Source: Fimbriimonadaceae bacterium (GTDB lineage Bacteria > Armatimonadota > Fimbriimonadia > Fimbriimonadales > Fimbriimonadaceae). From it: 64,000 nucleotides of DNA. This document shows positions 33,193 to 42,757 of the stretch, piece after piece. The first letter of the stretch is position 1, and the number at the start of each line of letters is the position of its first letter. The position numbers were made by a program, and so were the translations under genes. Below the pieces are notes generated by a model. That model worked only from the letters and a program-made list of their open reading frames with translations. It was not told the DNA's origin and did not search any database. The stretch spans positions 310,001 through 374,000 of the forward strand of contig JABAQM010000001.1 in NCBI GenBank assembly GCA_019187105.1, in the 5' to 3' direction.

Positions 33193-34434
33193 TCACTGGA
33201 GATTTTGAACAGCGGAATAAATAGGTGTAATGATCGAGACGGTAATTGTTCCCACAATTAACCCCATGAACACAATCATTAAGGGCTCCAGGACTGCTAC
33301 TAGAGACTTAAGCCTGGTGTCGGCTTCGGTTTCCATTTGAGTGGCACAGGCCGTAATCATGGACGCCAGTTTTCCGGTCCGTTCGCCAACTCCCACCATT
33401 TGCGTCACCACCGGTGGAAACGTCTTGTGTTCTTTGAATGCATCGAACAGCGTGCTTCCCTCCTGAACAGATTGGAGCGATTTTTCGATCGCCTGGGAGA
33501 GATGCCGGTTGCCCGCAACCTTGGCGCCATGTTCCAGAGCCTGGACCAAGGGCACGTTGCCATTTAGCAGCGCGGAGATGGACTGCAAAGCCCTTGCTAG
33601 CGCGACCTTCGTCAGCAAATCGCCGATGCCGGGAGTGCGCAGAGCAATTTTTCCGACGGCACCTGTCACCCACTGGTTTTGGAACGCGAACCTGAGTGCG
33701 ACAATAATCCCAATGAACGAGCCGAGGCAGAGCCAGGGCTTTCCTCGAATCAGATCGCCAAGGCTGAGCATCAACTGCGTCGTTACCGGGATCTCAACCT
33801 TCATTTTGAGAAACACATCCGAAAACTTGGGCATGACGAAGACGACAAGCACGACCACCGTCAGGAGGCTTACGGAGAGCATCACCATCGGATACAGCAT
33901 CGCATTCTTGACTTTTCGCCTTAGGTCGGCTCCTCTCGCCAGGTAGGCGGCGGCCCCAGCAAGTGAAGACGAGAGGCTTGCCCCTTCTTCAGCGACTCGA
34001 ACCATGTCGGCGACCATTTCAGGGAATAGCGAGGTTGCTGAGCGAAGCGCTGACGAAAGACTCTGGCCCTCCACAATTTGCGTCTTAAGTCCATGAATGC
34101 CGCTTCGAATAACCTCGCGCGAAGACACGCTCTCGATGGCTTCGAGGGCCTCCACAAACGGGACGCCGGCTGCCACCATAACGGAAAGGTTGGAGAGGAT
34201 ATTCGCCCCTTCCGCGTCACTGACCTTGCGTTTCGAACCGAATCCCGCGCCACCGCCACCAGATTTGGAGCTGGAGCCGCTGCCTGAGCGGCCCATTTTG
34301 GCCGGTTTGACGAGGACAAGGGTGACTTGTTGGTTCGACATCCGCCGCTCGACTTCGTCGACGCTTGCGGCTGTCATCTCGCCGGTCACTGGATTACCGT
34401 CATGATCGTAGCCTTTGTACTGAAAAGCATGCAT
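33193..34434 (-). CDS. pilC: Type IV pilus/T2SS inner-membrane platform protein (PilC/GspF)
   Basis: The 413-residue protein has two repeated T2SSF domains (about 80-205 and 285-405), each with the helix pattern seen in VPFVEALEAIESVSSREVIR and NVPLVQALEHGAKVAGNRHL, and three transmembrane segments (about 180-205, 230-250, 385-408). It is the membrane platform turned by the assembly ATPase. The linker at residues 48-68 is Gly/Ser-rich (GSGSSSKSGGGGAG), an unusual insertion after the N-terminal strand domain. It follows the ATPase gene by 3 bp. Confidence 0.92.
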   Translation of the reverse strand: MHAFQYKGYDHDGNPVTGEMTAASVDEVERRMSNQQVTLVLVKPAKMGRSGSGSSSKSGGGGAGFGSKRKVSDAEGANILSNLSVMVAAGVPFVEALEAIESVSSREVIRSGIHGLKTQIVEGQSLSSALRSATSLFPEMVADMVRVAEEGASLSSSLAGAAAYLARGADLRRKVKNAMLYPMVMLSVSLLTVVVLVVFVMPKFSDVFLKMKVEIPVTTQLMLSLGDLIRGKPWLCLGSFIGIIVALRFAFQNQWVTGAVGKIALRTPGIGDLLTKVALARALQSISALLNGNVPLVQALEHGAKVAGNRHLSQAIEKSLQSVQEGSTLFDAFKEHKTFPPVVTQMVGVGERTGKLASMITACATQMETEADTRLKSLVAVLEPLMIVFMGLIVGTITVSIITPIYSAVQNLQ

Positions 34435-34437
34435 GAA

Positions 34438-36144
34438 TTAGCTCTCCACGGTCGCCCGAATAACTTCTTCGGCCGTTGTGACCCCGGCAAGCACCTTGCC
34501 GCGGCCGTCTTTTCGCAGGGTCGACATGCCTTGGCTTTCGGCGTACTTTCGGATCTCTGAGGGGTGAAGGCCCCCTAGTATCTGCTTGCGAATCTCCGAA
34601 TTGATCTCAAGAATCTCGTAGACGCCGACGCGGCCCCTGAAGCCGGTCTTCGCACAGTATTCGCACCCTCTTCCACGCACATATTCATGGTCGGTGGGAA
34701 GATCCAGCCGCTGCAATATGGCTTCGTCGGGTGTGTAGGACTCCAAGCACTTCGGGCAGTTGGTTCGCACGAGGCGCTGAGCTATGGAGGTCGTCACGCT
34801 TGAAGCGAGCAGGAACGGTTCGATTCCCATGTCCATCAGGCGGCTAAGCGCGCTGGCCGAATCGTTGGCATGCAAGCTCGTGAGAACCAAGTGGCCCGTC
34901 ATGGCTGCCTCTATCGCAATGCCGGCAGTTTCGGCATCCCGAACTTCGCCCACCAGCAGCACGTCGGGGTCCTGCCGCAAGATAGCCCTCAAACCGCTTG
35001 CGAACGTGATTCCGGCCTGCGGGTTGACGTTGGCCTGGGTGACACCGTCCAGCTGATACTCGACCGGATCTTCAATCGTGATGATGTTGCGGTGAACCCC
35101 GTTCAGGTGGTGGAGGCCAGCATAAAGCGTCGTCGTCTTGCCGGAGCCGGTTGGACCGGTAACGAGGAAGAGTCCCTGGGGCACGTTGAGCTGTTCCAGG
35201 AACGCACGGAGCACTTCATCGTTCAGCCCTAGCCGGTGGACATCGATCATCGCGGAATGTTTGTCGAGAATCCGGATTACGATCGTCTCGCCGTGTACGC
35301 TTGGGTAGGTGGAAACGCGAAAGTCGTACTCTCCCTGCGATGAGATCAGGGTGCAGCGTCCATCTTGCGGGGCCCGACGTTCGGCGATGTCGAGGCCGGC
35401 AAGGATCTTGATTCGAGAGATGAGCGGATACTGAAGGTCCTTTGGAATGACCATGATCTCCTGAAGGAGTCCGTCGATCCTCAGGCGGACGCGCACCTTT
35501 CGTGCATGCGGCTCGATATGGACATCGCTGGCGCGCATCGAAATGGCCTTGGTCAGCAGCGCGTTGGCCAGTTTGATAATGGGTGCGCCTTCGATCGCCT
35601 CCTTGAGGTCGATGACCTGGGACGGCCGATCTTCCTCTTCCCTGGCCTCCATCTGCAGGCCTTCGTCTTCGGTGCCCAAGATGGCATCACCGACCAGCTC
35701 GCCCAGATCGTCATAAGCTCCGAAGGATCGGAAAATCGCTTCGCGGACGTCATCTTCCGCAGCCAGCAGGGGATCGACTTCGAGACCGGTTATGGCGCTG
35801 AGCTCGTCGATGGCGGATAGATCGAGCGGTCGAGCCATTGCCACGCTTGCCGCCACTTCCGTCCGCTCGACGGGGATCGCAAGGAGCCGCATCGCGACGG
35901 CGTGAGGAATGATTCGGCTGGCCTCGGGTTCGATCTCGATCTGGGTTAGATCCACGAACGGGACGCCGATCTGAATGGCCTCGCACCGCAGCTTTTCTTT
36001 GAGCGTGATGACATTCAGCCGAACGAGCAAGTCGCCAAGCGGTTCAGTGGTGTCCTCCCGCTTGACGAGAATCTCTTGAAGCTGGTCTTTCGAGACCAAG
36101 CCAGATTCGACAATGATCTCGGAAATCGGCCTGTCGAGGATCAT
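34438..36144 (-). CDS. pilB: Type IV pilus assembly ATPase (PilB/GspE)
   Basis: The 568-residue ATPase has an N-terminal MshEN/T2SSE_N region (1-150), which in relatives can bind c-di-GMP, then the N2 and ATPase domains: Walker A TGPTGSGKTTTLYAGL near residue 331, Asp box, Walker B DVLLVGEVRDAETA, His box LTSLHANDSASAL, and the tetracysteine zinc motif (CPKC...CEYC, about 463-495). The presence of the zinc motif separates it from PilT retraction ATPases. The N-terminal c-di-GMP motif is degenerate (PLGDLLVRLNVIT). The ATG overlaps the secretin stop (ATGA). Confidence 0.94.
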   Translation of the reverse strand: MILDRPISEIIVESGLVSKDQLQEILVKREDTTEPLGDLLVRLNVITLKEKLRCEAIQIGVPFVDLTQIEIEPEASRIIPHAVAMRLLAIPVERTEVAASVAMARPLDLSAIDELSAITGLEVDPLLAAEDDVREAIFRSFGAYDDLGELVGDAILGTEDEGLQMEAREEEDRPSQVIDLKEAIEGAPIIKLANALLTKAISMRASDVHIEPHARKVRVRLRIDGLLQEIMVIPKDLQYPLISRIKILAGLDIAERRAPQDGRCTLISSQGEYDFRVSTYPSVHGETIVIRILDKHSAMIDVHRLGLNDEVLRAFLEQLNVPQGLFLVTGPTGSGKTTTLYAGLHHLNGVHRNIITIEDPVEYQLDGVTQANVNPQAGITFASGLRAILRQDPDVLLVGEVRDAETAGIAIEAAMTGHLVLTSLHANDSASALSRLMDMGIEPFLLASSVTTSIAQRLVRTNCPKCLESYTPDEAILQRLDLPTDHEYVRGRGCEYCAKTGFRGRVGVYEILEINSEIRKQILGGLHPSEIRKYAESQGMSTLRKDGRGKVLAGVTTAEEVIRATVES

Positions 36145-37658
36145 CTTTCCTTCTCGACCAAAATCGTCGGCGTCACCGTGATGATCACTTGCGATTTGGT
36201 CTTGGTGGTCTTGCGATGCTTAAAGATTTCGCCAAGGATCGGGATTTCCGCCAGGAATGGGACTTTGTTGACGGTGGCGATTTCCTCATCGCTGAACAGG
36301 CCGCCCATTACGATGGTCGATCCCGAAGCTACGCGCAGAGTCGTCTGGGCTTCCCTTGTGGAGATTTGGGGATAGCTTGCACCATTCACGGTCAAATAGC
36401 CGGTGATCGTCGATACCTGCGGGTAGAGGCTTAGGGTCACATAGCCGTCGTCACTGATCGAGGGTGAAACCTGGAGGTATATGCCGACTCGCTCTTCTTC
36501 TTTGCTAAAGATCGGGGCGTTGTTCTGACTGTATCCGACCAGTACGGGGTAATTGATCCGGTTTCCAATGAGCACGAAGGCGCGCTCCCCGTCCAGCACC
36601 GAAACGTTCGGCGCGGCCAGCAGTTTCGACTTGCCACCTTTCTCGAGCGCGTTCAGGGTATTGACGATGGAGATGGGTGAGCGGTCGAAACTTCCGAAAT
36701 TCACGCCCCTCGGATCTCGCTCCTGGAGCGTGACGTTGCTGAAGGACCACGTGATGCCAAGATCGCGAAGCGCCTCATTCGTGATGTCGTTAATGGTCAC
36801 CGCAATGGAAACCTGCCGTCGCGGCTGATCAAGCTGCTTGGCCATTGCAAGCGCCGCATCGACGATTGGCCGGGGACCGCTCATGATAACGAACTTCGAC
36901 CCCAGGCTTTCGGCCTTCGTGAGAATCGAGGTGGAGGTTCCCGTCGCCTTGGCGCCGTCCTGGTAACCGACTTCAGGGCTATGTTGGCTCGGACCGGCAA
37001 CCGCCAAGAGGTCTTTTCCTTTGAAGATCTTGTCGAGGGCGGTGACGATTTCTCCCCCCGAGATGTAGTTGGCGTTGTAAGTTTCCGTTACTTGCTCCGG
37101 CACTTCCTCGGGCGCCGGCGGAGGCGGAGATGGATGGGAAGCCTCCCACTCCTTTGGATAGGCGACCTTCAAGCGGTCGCTCGTCGCGATTACATAGGTC
37201 TTGCCAATCTGCAGGTAGCTGAGGTCGCACATAGCGCAGATGTGGCGGATCATCTCCGAGAGTGGGACCTGGGAGAGCCGAACCGTAAGCTTCGTGTCGG
37301 CCTTGGATAGCAGAATCAGGTTGGCACCGGTCTGGGCGCTCAGGACTTGTAGAATCTGCGCCGGGTCCATCGCCGAGACCTCGAGTGAGCAAAGAACGTC
37401 TTCTTCTGGCTTCGGCTGCCGAGGTTTGGGCACCACCGTTGGGGGGCCGAAACTCACTTCCGCAAGCAACTTGGTCGAATCCTTCGGCCTTTCAGCCTTC
37501 TGGTGCAACCGACTGATCATGAAGCGAATGAGGAAGGGATCGCCGGCTAAGATCTTGGACCCGCTGTTGATTGGCGCCGTCGGCTTTCGATCAACCTCAG
37601 GGTTCGACCTCACCGGAGTGTCAACAAGCGTGAAGGCAAGGGCGAGAACGTAAATCAT
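36141..37658 (-). CDS. pilQ: Secretin-family outer-membrane channel (PilQ/GspD-like)
   Basis: The 505-residue protein has a short signal sequence (MIYVLALAFTLVDTPVRS), N-domains including DPAQILQVLSAQTGANLILLSKAD and VTETYNANYISGGEIVTALDKIF, and the secretin core: VSIAVTINDITNEALRDLGI, the gate region AAPNVSVLDGERAFVLIGNR, and the C-terminal strands around RVASGSTIVMGGLFSDEEI and TKSQVIITVTPTIL. A secretin implies an outer membrane. Its start overlaps the pilP-like stop (ATGA) and its stop overlaps pilB. Confidence 0.93.
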   Translation of the reverse strand: MIYVLALAFTLVDTPVRSNPEVDRKPTAPINSGSKILAGDPFLIRFMISRLHQKAERPKDSTKLLAEVSFGPPTVVPKPRQPKPEEDVLCSLEVSAMDPAQILQVLSAQTGANLILLSKADTKLTVRLSQVPLSEMIRHICAMCDLSYLQIGKTYVIATSDRLKVAYPKEWEASHPSPPPPAPEEVPEQVTETYNANYISGGEIVTALDKIFKGKDLLAVAGPSQHSPEVGYQDGAKATGTSTSILTKAESLGSKFVIMSGPRPIVDAALAMAKQLDQPRRQVSIAVTINDITNEALRDLGITWSFSNVTLQERDPRGVNFGSFDRSPISIVNTLNALEKGGKSKLLAAPNVSVLDGERAFVLIGNRINYPVLVGYSQNNAPIFSKEEERVGIYLQVSPSISDDGYVTLSLYPQVSTITGYLTVNGASYPQISTREAQTTLRVASGSTIVMGGLFSDEEIATVNKVPFLAEIPILGEIFKHRKTTKTKSQVIITVTPTILVEKER

Positions 37659-38251
37659 AGCTGTATCGTTTCTCCTACTCTGAGCCTGCGAGTGCCTTTG
37701 GCGAAGCGCACTTCTATCGCCCCATCGGTAATGCTGGTAACCGCGAGGCCGCTAAAAATCGTCTGGCCCGCCGTAACCTTTTGCGGGTCCTTGCCATCGA
37801 TGGAAACGAAGGCCACGGCTTGCGGCGAAGATATGACTGCTTGGAGGCACAATGTCGGGCCACTCGCAGCTCGCGGCGCTGACCGATCTTCCGCTCCCGC
37901 TTCAATTTGCGCCGCGTCGGGGCGTAGCGGAGTGAGTTCGATGTGTCCGGGCAGCTGAGGCAACTTCTGGGTTGGCAGTTTGGCGGTTTGCACTTGTGCA
38001 GTGGGTTCCGTGCTTGCGGTGACAGTCCGGGGCAACGCCGGATGACTGAAGGGGTCTGAGAATAGCGTTCTCGGCAAATCTCGATCAACACCGGCAGTCG
38101 CCTTGGCCGGGCCTGTGGCCGCTGGTTGATTCGCAAGGGGTTGGACAGCATTTCGCGCTGCGATCCCCTTCACCTGCAAGCCCAAAAATCCCAGGGCACC
38201 CACGGCAACGACGGAGAGAACGATAGCTTGCTGCTTATTGCCTGTCTTCAT
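37655..38251 (-). CDS. PilP/GspC-like pilus alignment protein
   Basis: The 198-residue protein has one N-terminal membrane anchor (AIVLSVVAVGALGFLGLQV), a Pro/Ala-rich linker (about 40-100), and a small beta domain (about 130-198: LCLQAVISSPQAVAFVSIDG, AGQTIFSGLAVTSI, RLRVGETIQL). This is the plan of PilP and GspC, which link the inner-membrane PilN/O complex to the secretin. Overall similarity is low; the call leans on position between pilO and the secretin. ATG 38251 overlaps the pilO stop by one base; the longer frame to 38452 is pilO coding sequence. Confidence 0.75.
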   Translation of the reverse strand: MKTGNKQQAIVLSVVAVGALGFLGLQVKGIAARNAVQPLANQPAATGPAKATAGVDRDLPRTLFSDPFSHPALPRTVTASTEPTAQVQTAKLPTQKLPQLPGHIELTPLRPDAAQIEAGAEDRSAPRAASGPTLCLQAVISSPQAVAFVSIDGKDPQKVTAGQTIFSGLAVTSITDGAIEVRFAKGTRRLRVGETIQL

Positions 38252-38826
38252 CAGGCTCCCCCCGCCCTCACCAGCACTCGGAAGGCGAGGTGAACACTTA
38301 CCAAGGAAATGCCATTGGCATTCACGGTTTGCCGAGAAATCTCGAGCGAATCGGGTTCGATCGGCGTGCCGGCCGCCCGAAGACTTTCGATTGTTGACAA
38401 TGTAGCGGCGAGGCTGCCCTGCAGGGTAAGGCTGACGCCAATCTGTTCCCACTCTGGCCGATTCGCGTCGAGTGAATAGGCGGACATGTAAGGGCTGCGG
38501 TCTGCCGTCGCCTGGAACTCGCTGATCTTGCAGTTGACGGCCCGAGCCTTGCGCTCAAGATCGGTTTGAAGTCTGGCAAGGACCTCGTTCGACTTGAGCT
38601 CGAGTATAGGGACCTCCTCGGGTAGGACGGCCGCTTTGCGTAGGTCGGCGAGTGTTTGGCGCTGCATCTTGACCTGACTGCCGAGATCCGAAGCGGTCAT
38701 TGCCGACCGCAGCAGGAACAATCCACTGCCGGCGAGCCACACGGTCGAAAGGATGGTTGTGACCAGCATGGCCCTCCTAACCCTCTGGATCAGGCGGACG
38801 GTCATAATAAGCGGCTCGCGGATCAC
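38251..38826 (-). CDS. pilO: PilO-like pilus assembly protein
   Basis: The 191-residue protein has a short cytoplasmic N terminus, one transmembrane helix (AMLVTTILSTVWLAGSGLFL), a coiled-coil stretch (about 45-95) and a ferredoxin-like domain (WEQIGVSLTLQGSLAATLS, PDSLEISRQTVNANGISLVSVHLAF). This matches PilO, which pairs with PilN in the periplasm. The start is GTG at 38826, overlapping the pilN stop (GTGA). Confidence 0.85.
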   Translation of the reverse strand: MIREPLIMTVRLIQRVRRAMLVTTILSTVWLAGSGLFLLRSAMTASDLGSQVKMQRQTLADLRKAAVLPEEVPILELKSNEVLARLQTDLERKARAVNCKISEFQATADRSPYMSAYSLDANRPEWEQIGVSLTLQGSLAATLSTIESLRAAGTPIEPDSLEISRQTVNANGISLVSVHLAFRVLVRAGGA

Positions 38827-39419
38827 TGGACCGGCACCCTCTTTAGGTATTCGAAGCTGATGCCGATAGGGCTAAGGAGCTCGCTCGGGCGTGTGCTCGA
38901 CAAGGTCGAAACCTTGTTCGGGGTTTGGCCCGCAGTCTCGGCGAAAGTCGCGGCCGACTCGTAGCTTTCTGCGTCAGCACGGCAGGTTATGAGGATCTCA
39001 GCAGCTCTGACCTCGATTTTCGCCGAGGAAAATGCGATTCCCGACTTGCCGGATTCCAAGACCGCGTAGAGCTCCCCCAATAAGCGATTGAAATACGATG
39101 AGGTCTGGGCAATCAGCTCGGTAGTAGCGATCTTGGGTTCAACGGCGGTCTTTGCCGCATTAGCTTGGTCCAGGTGCCCCTTCAGCTCGGCCAGAGCAAC
39201 CTGATGCTGCTTGATTTGACTCTCATGCGCTGTTCGAGCCTTGGCGATGGTGGGAATTCCTACCGCCAGCGCTAACAAGCAGATACCGATTCCGAGCGCG
39301 TAGCGATTTGCCTCGGAACGGAACCGTATCTGATTCGATGTCCATTCCGAGAGGAGGTTGGCTCCAACGTTGATAGAGCGGATGCTAGCTGGCCCGTTTC
39401 CAATGGAACTCGCGTTCAT
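38823..39419 (-). CDS. pilN: PilN-like pilus assembly protein
   Basis: The 198-residue protein has the cytoplasmic INVGANLLSEW motif near its N terminus (PilN uses INLLP-type sequences here to bind PilM), one transmembrane helix (about 42-62), a coiled coil and a ferredoxin-like fold ending SPIGISFEYLKRV. Its first 35 bases lie within the end of pilM, the longest overlap in this operon. Confidence 0.86.
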   Translation of the reverse strand: MNASSIGNGPASIRSINVGANLLSEWTSNQIRFRSEANRYALGIGICLLALAVGIPTIAKARTAHESQIKQHQVALAELKGHLDQANAAKTAVEPKIATTELIAQTSSYFNRLLGELYAVLESGKSGIAFSSAKIEVRAAEILITCRADAESYESAATFAETAGQTPNKVSTLSSTRPSELLSPIGISFEYLKRVPVQ

Positions 39420-40566
39420 GCTGATTACCTCCTTTCATTTCCTCGCTATGCTCGATGCCGGAGACGGCCAATCCAACTGCGACGGTATAGGTCTCCTGTC
39501 GTCTCGAGACTTCCTGGAACCCCTCAGCGTCGACCTCCGCCAACATTCCCGTGAAGGGGCGAGCGGTTTCCACACGAAGACCGAGGTTCTCACCCAAATA
39601 CTCGGCAAATCCACGCAATCCAACCAGTCCTCCACACAGCACGAGGTGATCGAGGATGCCGGCATAACTGCGCTCCGGGTGAAGCGACCGGAAGTAGCGG
39701 AGCAGCCTGAGGAACTCGCGAACGAGCTTGTTGACCTCGGTTGCGATGTTTGCGATGGCGGTTACGCCGTCCGTTTCGATTACCACGGTGCCGTCATGCC
39801 TAAGCTGCGTCTTCTGCTGCGAAAGGTGCTCCTGGGCGTCCTCAATCGAGATATCCAGTGCATTCGCCAGCGCCGATGCGATTAAATGCGATCCGAACTT
39901 GACACTGCGGATGAACTGAAGGGTCTGGTTCTGGACCACATACATGTGGGTATTTCTGCCACCGACGTCGATAATCGTCAAGGACGCGTTTCGCCAGAGC
40001 GCTCCTCGCTCTGACAATCTCCTCTCCACCACGCGAAGGACCGCCTGGGCCTCAAGCTCCGCTGCAACGGGCTGGAAACCGGCATACATAATTGCCTCCG
40101 CGCGGGAGTCCACAACAGGACGGGGAACAGCTATTACCAGGGATTGCCGCGTTCGATCTTCCTGGGCATCTAGGCTCTCGGTAGCCTCGATGTATGCCGA
40201 CTCGACCGGAAACGGCAGGTGCCGACGGACCTTGATCATTGCCGCACCCCGCCGCTCGTCCCCACGAACCTGAGGAAGGCTCACCCATCGAAGCGCCGCG
40301 GCGCTGCCGGGAATTGAAAACACCGTTGGAAGTGCCTCCATTCCTGCGGACCTGGCCCAGTCCCGAATCTGTTTGCCAAGCGCTCGAGGGTTTTTTACAA
40401 CCCCGTTATCGACCATTTCGATTGACGCCGAGAACGCACCGGCTTGCCGGATCGATACTCGACCGGAGTTGCCGCGAGCAACCACGAGCTTCACCACGCT
40501 CGTACCGATGTCCAGACCCAGGGTCGTCGTGCCGGACGTTGCGTGCTTGCGGCCCCCGACGGTCAT
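39385..40566 (-). CDS. pilM: Type IV pilus actin-like protein PilM
   Basis: The 393-residue ATPase-fold protein opens with the phosphate-binding loop TTTLGLDIGTSVVKLVVA, followed by RWVSLPQVRGDERRGAAMIK and YIEATE, then IIDVGGRNTHMYVVQNQTL (second phosphate loop) and LVLCGGLVGLRGFAEYL (adenosine motif). It assembles on the inner membrane with PilN and connects to PilB. The ATG overlaps the stop of the HD-GYP gene (ATGA), so the signalling gene is translated in series with the pilus genes. Confidence 0.93.
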   Translation of the reverse strand: MTVGGRKHATSGTTTLGLDIGTSVVKLVVARGNSGRVSIRQAGAFSASIEMVDNGVVKNPRALGKQIRDWARSAGMEALPTVFSIPGSAAALRWVSLPQVRGDERRGAAMIKVRRHLPFPVESAYIEATESLDAQEDRTRQSLVIAVPRPVVDSRAEAIMYAGFQPVAAELEAQAVLRVVERRLSERGALWRNASLTIIDVGGRNTHMYVVQNQTLQFIRSVKFGSHLIASALANALDISIEDAQEHLSQQKTQLRHDGTVVIETDGVTAIANIATEVNKLVREFLRLLRYFRSLHPERSYAGILDHLVLCGGLVGLRGFAEYLGENLGLRVETARPFTGMLAEVDAEGFQEVSRRQETYTVAVGLAVSGIEHSEEMKGGNQHEREFHWKRAS

Positions 40567-42215
40567 GCGATCTTACGATCCTCCGACTGCCAGAACTGCT
40601 TGTAGCAAGCCTGCATGCCCTCGGAAGGAAGCAGTTCGCGTAGTGCCTCGACAACAACGGAATCGAATTGGATGCCTGCGCCTCGGCTAAGTTCGGCGAA
40701 CACACTATTCAGCTCCATAACGCCACGGTAGGGCCGGCGCGAACTCATCGCGTCGAAGGCGTCGGCGACGCACACGATGCGCAGAGACGGCGGGAGCTCG
40801 CCTCCTTTCAGATGGTCCGGATATCCGCTTCCATCCAGCTTTTCGTGGTGATTGCGAATGATCATGAGGACTCCTTCGGGGAGCATCAATGGACGACAGA
40901 TTTCGTAACCGATCGTCGTGTGCGTCTTCATGATCGCGAACTCTTCCTCAGTCAGGCGGCCAGGCTTGTTCAAGATCGAGTCGGGAACGCCGATCTTGCC
41001 GATGTCATGCAAGATCGTTCCAACTCGTAACTCCTCAATCGCCTCGGCGTTAAATCCGAGGTGCTCGGCCAACATCAGCGAGACCTCGCAGACGCGCTGC
41101 GAATGTCCTCGCGTGTACTCGTCGCGAGCTTCGAGCGCCGTCGCCAGACTTTGAAGCGTGCGAAGGAACGTTGAAATCTGGCGCCCCTCCATGCGAGCGT
41201 TCGATACGGCAACCGACATGAGCGAGCCCATGCTGCAGAGCAATTCCATTTCGTCGGGACCAAAAGGATCGCCGGCAGGATCACCAAGAACGGTCAGGGC
41301 GCCAAGCGTTTGCTCCCTGCCGCTTTCCTGGTTTCCGATGAGAATGCGAGACGTCAGCGGTGCGCTGAGGACCGACCTTACGCCAAGCTGGATGCCATCG
41401 CATTCAACGGATTCACGATCCTTGTTGCGCAGCGCTATCGGTTGGCTCATCTGAACCACATAGCCCGACAGTCCTTCGCCGACCTCCAACTCTTCCGGAA
41501 TGTCAAATTCGCCGGAGTTGCCATAGGCCACCTCGGTTTTCAGTACTTTCGGCCGTTCTTCGTCAACCAACATTACGTAGCCGGAGTCGCCTCCAACTTC
41601 GTCGACGGCGACCTTGAGGATCTGAGAAAGCATCGAAATCAGGTCGCGGCTCCCCGCCAACGCCGAGGAGCAGGAGATCAGAGCGTGGAAGCGGCGGTCA
41701 TGCTGGTGCAGTTTGTCTTCGCGCTTGCCAAGCAGCATGGTTAGGTAGGCAAAAACGACGGTAACGCCGACCGTGCCACCAATCATCCCAAGGCGGGCCC
41801 ATGGCATGTAGCCGAACGCCCACATGCTGCATGCGAAGCCTAACGACAGACCCGCATACGCGGCCAACCTCAGTCTGCTCTTGCGCGTTGCTGCTTCGGC
41901 AATCAGCAGAGGGATGATGCCAAGCCAGATATTGTCGTTTCGGAACGTTGTCGACATCATCAGACCCAGGCACACCGCACAGTCGATGGCTCGAACCAGG
42001 GATATAACCCGGGCACCGATGCGTTCGTAGCGAGACTGGTTCCGGGTTGCCCACTCTCCCGCCAACCCAAAGACAGCGAGGACTGAGAACGCCAGCACGT
42101 CGAACGAAATGGCCCGGCTCCAGTTGGTCAATGCAGCGAGACCGACAAGCAGCAGCCACCGCATCCGGAGATTCCGAATCTCATCAAGTCTTTGTTTTTG
42201 AAGTGGACCGTACAT
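40563..42215 (-). CDS. Membrane GAF/HD-GYP domain protein (putative c-di-GMP phosphodiesterase)
   Basis: The 550-residue protein has about five N-terminal transmembrane segments (20-170), a GAF domain (about 190-335, containing VLKTEVAYGNSGEF) and an HD-GYP domain (about 350-540) with HSQRVCEVSLML, the metal pair HDIGKIG near residue 402, HHEKLDGSGYP near residue 453 and CVADAFDAMSSRRPYR. All metal and GYP residues are intact, so it is predicted to degrade c-di-GMP. It is the first gene of the pilus operon and overlaps pilM, placing second-messenger control in the same transcript as pilB, whose N domain belongs to a c-di-GMP-binding class. Confidence 0.93.
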   Translation of the reverse strand: MYGPLQKQRLDEIRNLRMRWLLLVGLAALTNWSRAISFDVLAFSVLAVFGLAGEWATRNQSRYERIGARVISLVRAIDCAVCLGLMMSTTFRNDNIWLGIIPLLIAEAATRKSRLRLAAYAGLSLGFACSMWAFGYMPWARLGMIGGTVGVTVVFAYLTMLLGKREDKLHQHDRRFHALISCSSALAGSRDLISMLSQILKVAVDEVGGDSGYVMLVDEERPKVLKTEVAYGNSGEFDIPEELEVGEGLSGYVVQMSQPIALRNKDRESVECDGIQLGVRSVLSAPLTSRILIGNQESGREQTLGALTVLGDPAGDPFGPDEMELLCSMGSLMSVAVSNARMEGRQISTFLRTLQSLATALEARDEYTRGHSQRVCEVSLMLAEHLGFNAEAIEELRVGTILHDIGKIGVPDSILNKPGRLTEEEFAIMKTHTTIGYEICRPLMLPEGVLMIIRNHHEKLDGSGYPDHLKGGELPPSLRIVCVADAFDAMSSRRPYRGVMELNSVFAELSRGAGIQFDSVVVEALRELLPSEGMQACYKQFWQSEDRKIA

Positions 42216-42358
42216 TCGATGCGTCCGATGGGCAGCAAGTCGGCCGCCAACTGTATTTACATCGGGGTCTATCGGGCAACTCTGCAGGTCCCGATTAGGT
42301 TCCTCACCCGTCTTGGAGCCTGCTGTGGAGACGATCGCAAGATGCCGATTCTCTGATT

Positions 42359-42757
42359 ATGCGGAGGGAACGCCGCCGATCCGGAACAACGCTTATCGAG
42401 GTCCTCATCGCCGTTACCTTCCTGGCGATTGCGGCAGCAGTGATTCTGGACGCGATCATGACCGCAAACCGGCAATCCGCCTTCGCACTTCGGCGCTCTC
42501 GCGTGCTCGATGCGCTTCAGGACACCCTCCAAGGGGTCCGCGGGAAAGCGACGAAAGACTCGCTTATGGAAGGCGACTCGACGGTGGAGCTCAGCCTGCC
42601 AGGCTTCGCTGAATCGGTTGCGATCAAAACTACGATCCAGAGGCGGAAAGATTCACGTGTTTTATACGATGTCTCAGCTACGGCTGCCTGGAATGATCCA
42701 AGTACCGGCAAACGCGGCGAGACGATGACGCTCGCCACTGTCGTAATGGACCAATGA
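42359..42757 (+). CDS. Type IV minor prepilin (PilV/GspI-like)
   Basis: The 132-residue protein has a basic leader and a prepilin peptidase site RRSG|TTLIEVLIAVTFLAIAA with Glu+5, followed by a small domain with LSLPGFAESVAIKTTIQRR. It is the first gene of a three-gene operon divergent from the pilus assembly operon; the 143-bp gap (42216-42358) between them should contain both promoters. Minor pilins of this sort prime fibre assembly. Confidence 0.86.
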   Translation: MRRERRRSGTTLIEVLIAVTFLAIAAAVILDAIMTANRQSAFALRRSRVLDALQDTLQGVRGKATKDSLMEGDSTVELSLPGFAESVAIKTTIQRRKDSRVLYDVSATAAWNDPSTGKRGETMTLATVVMDQ

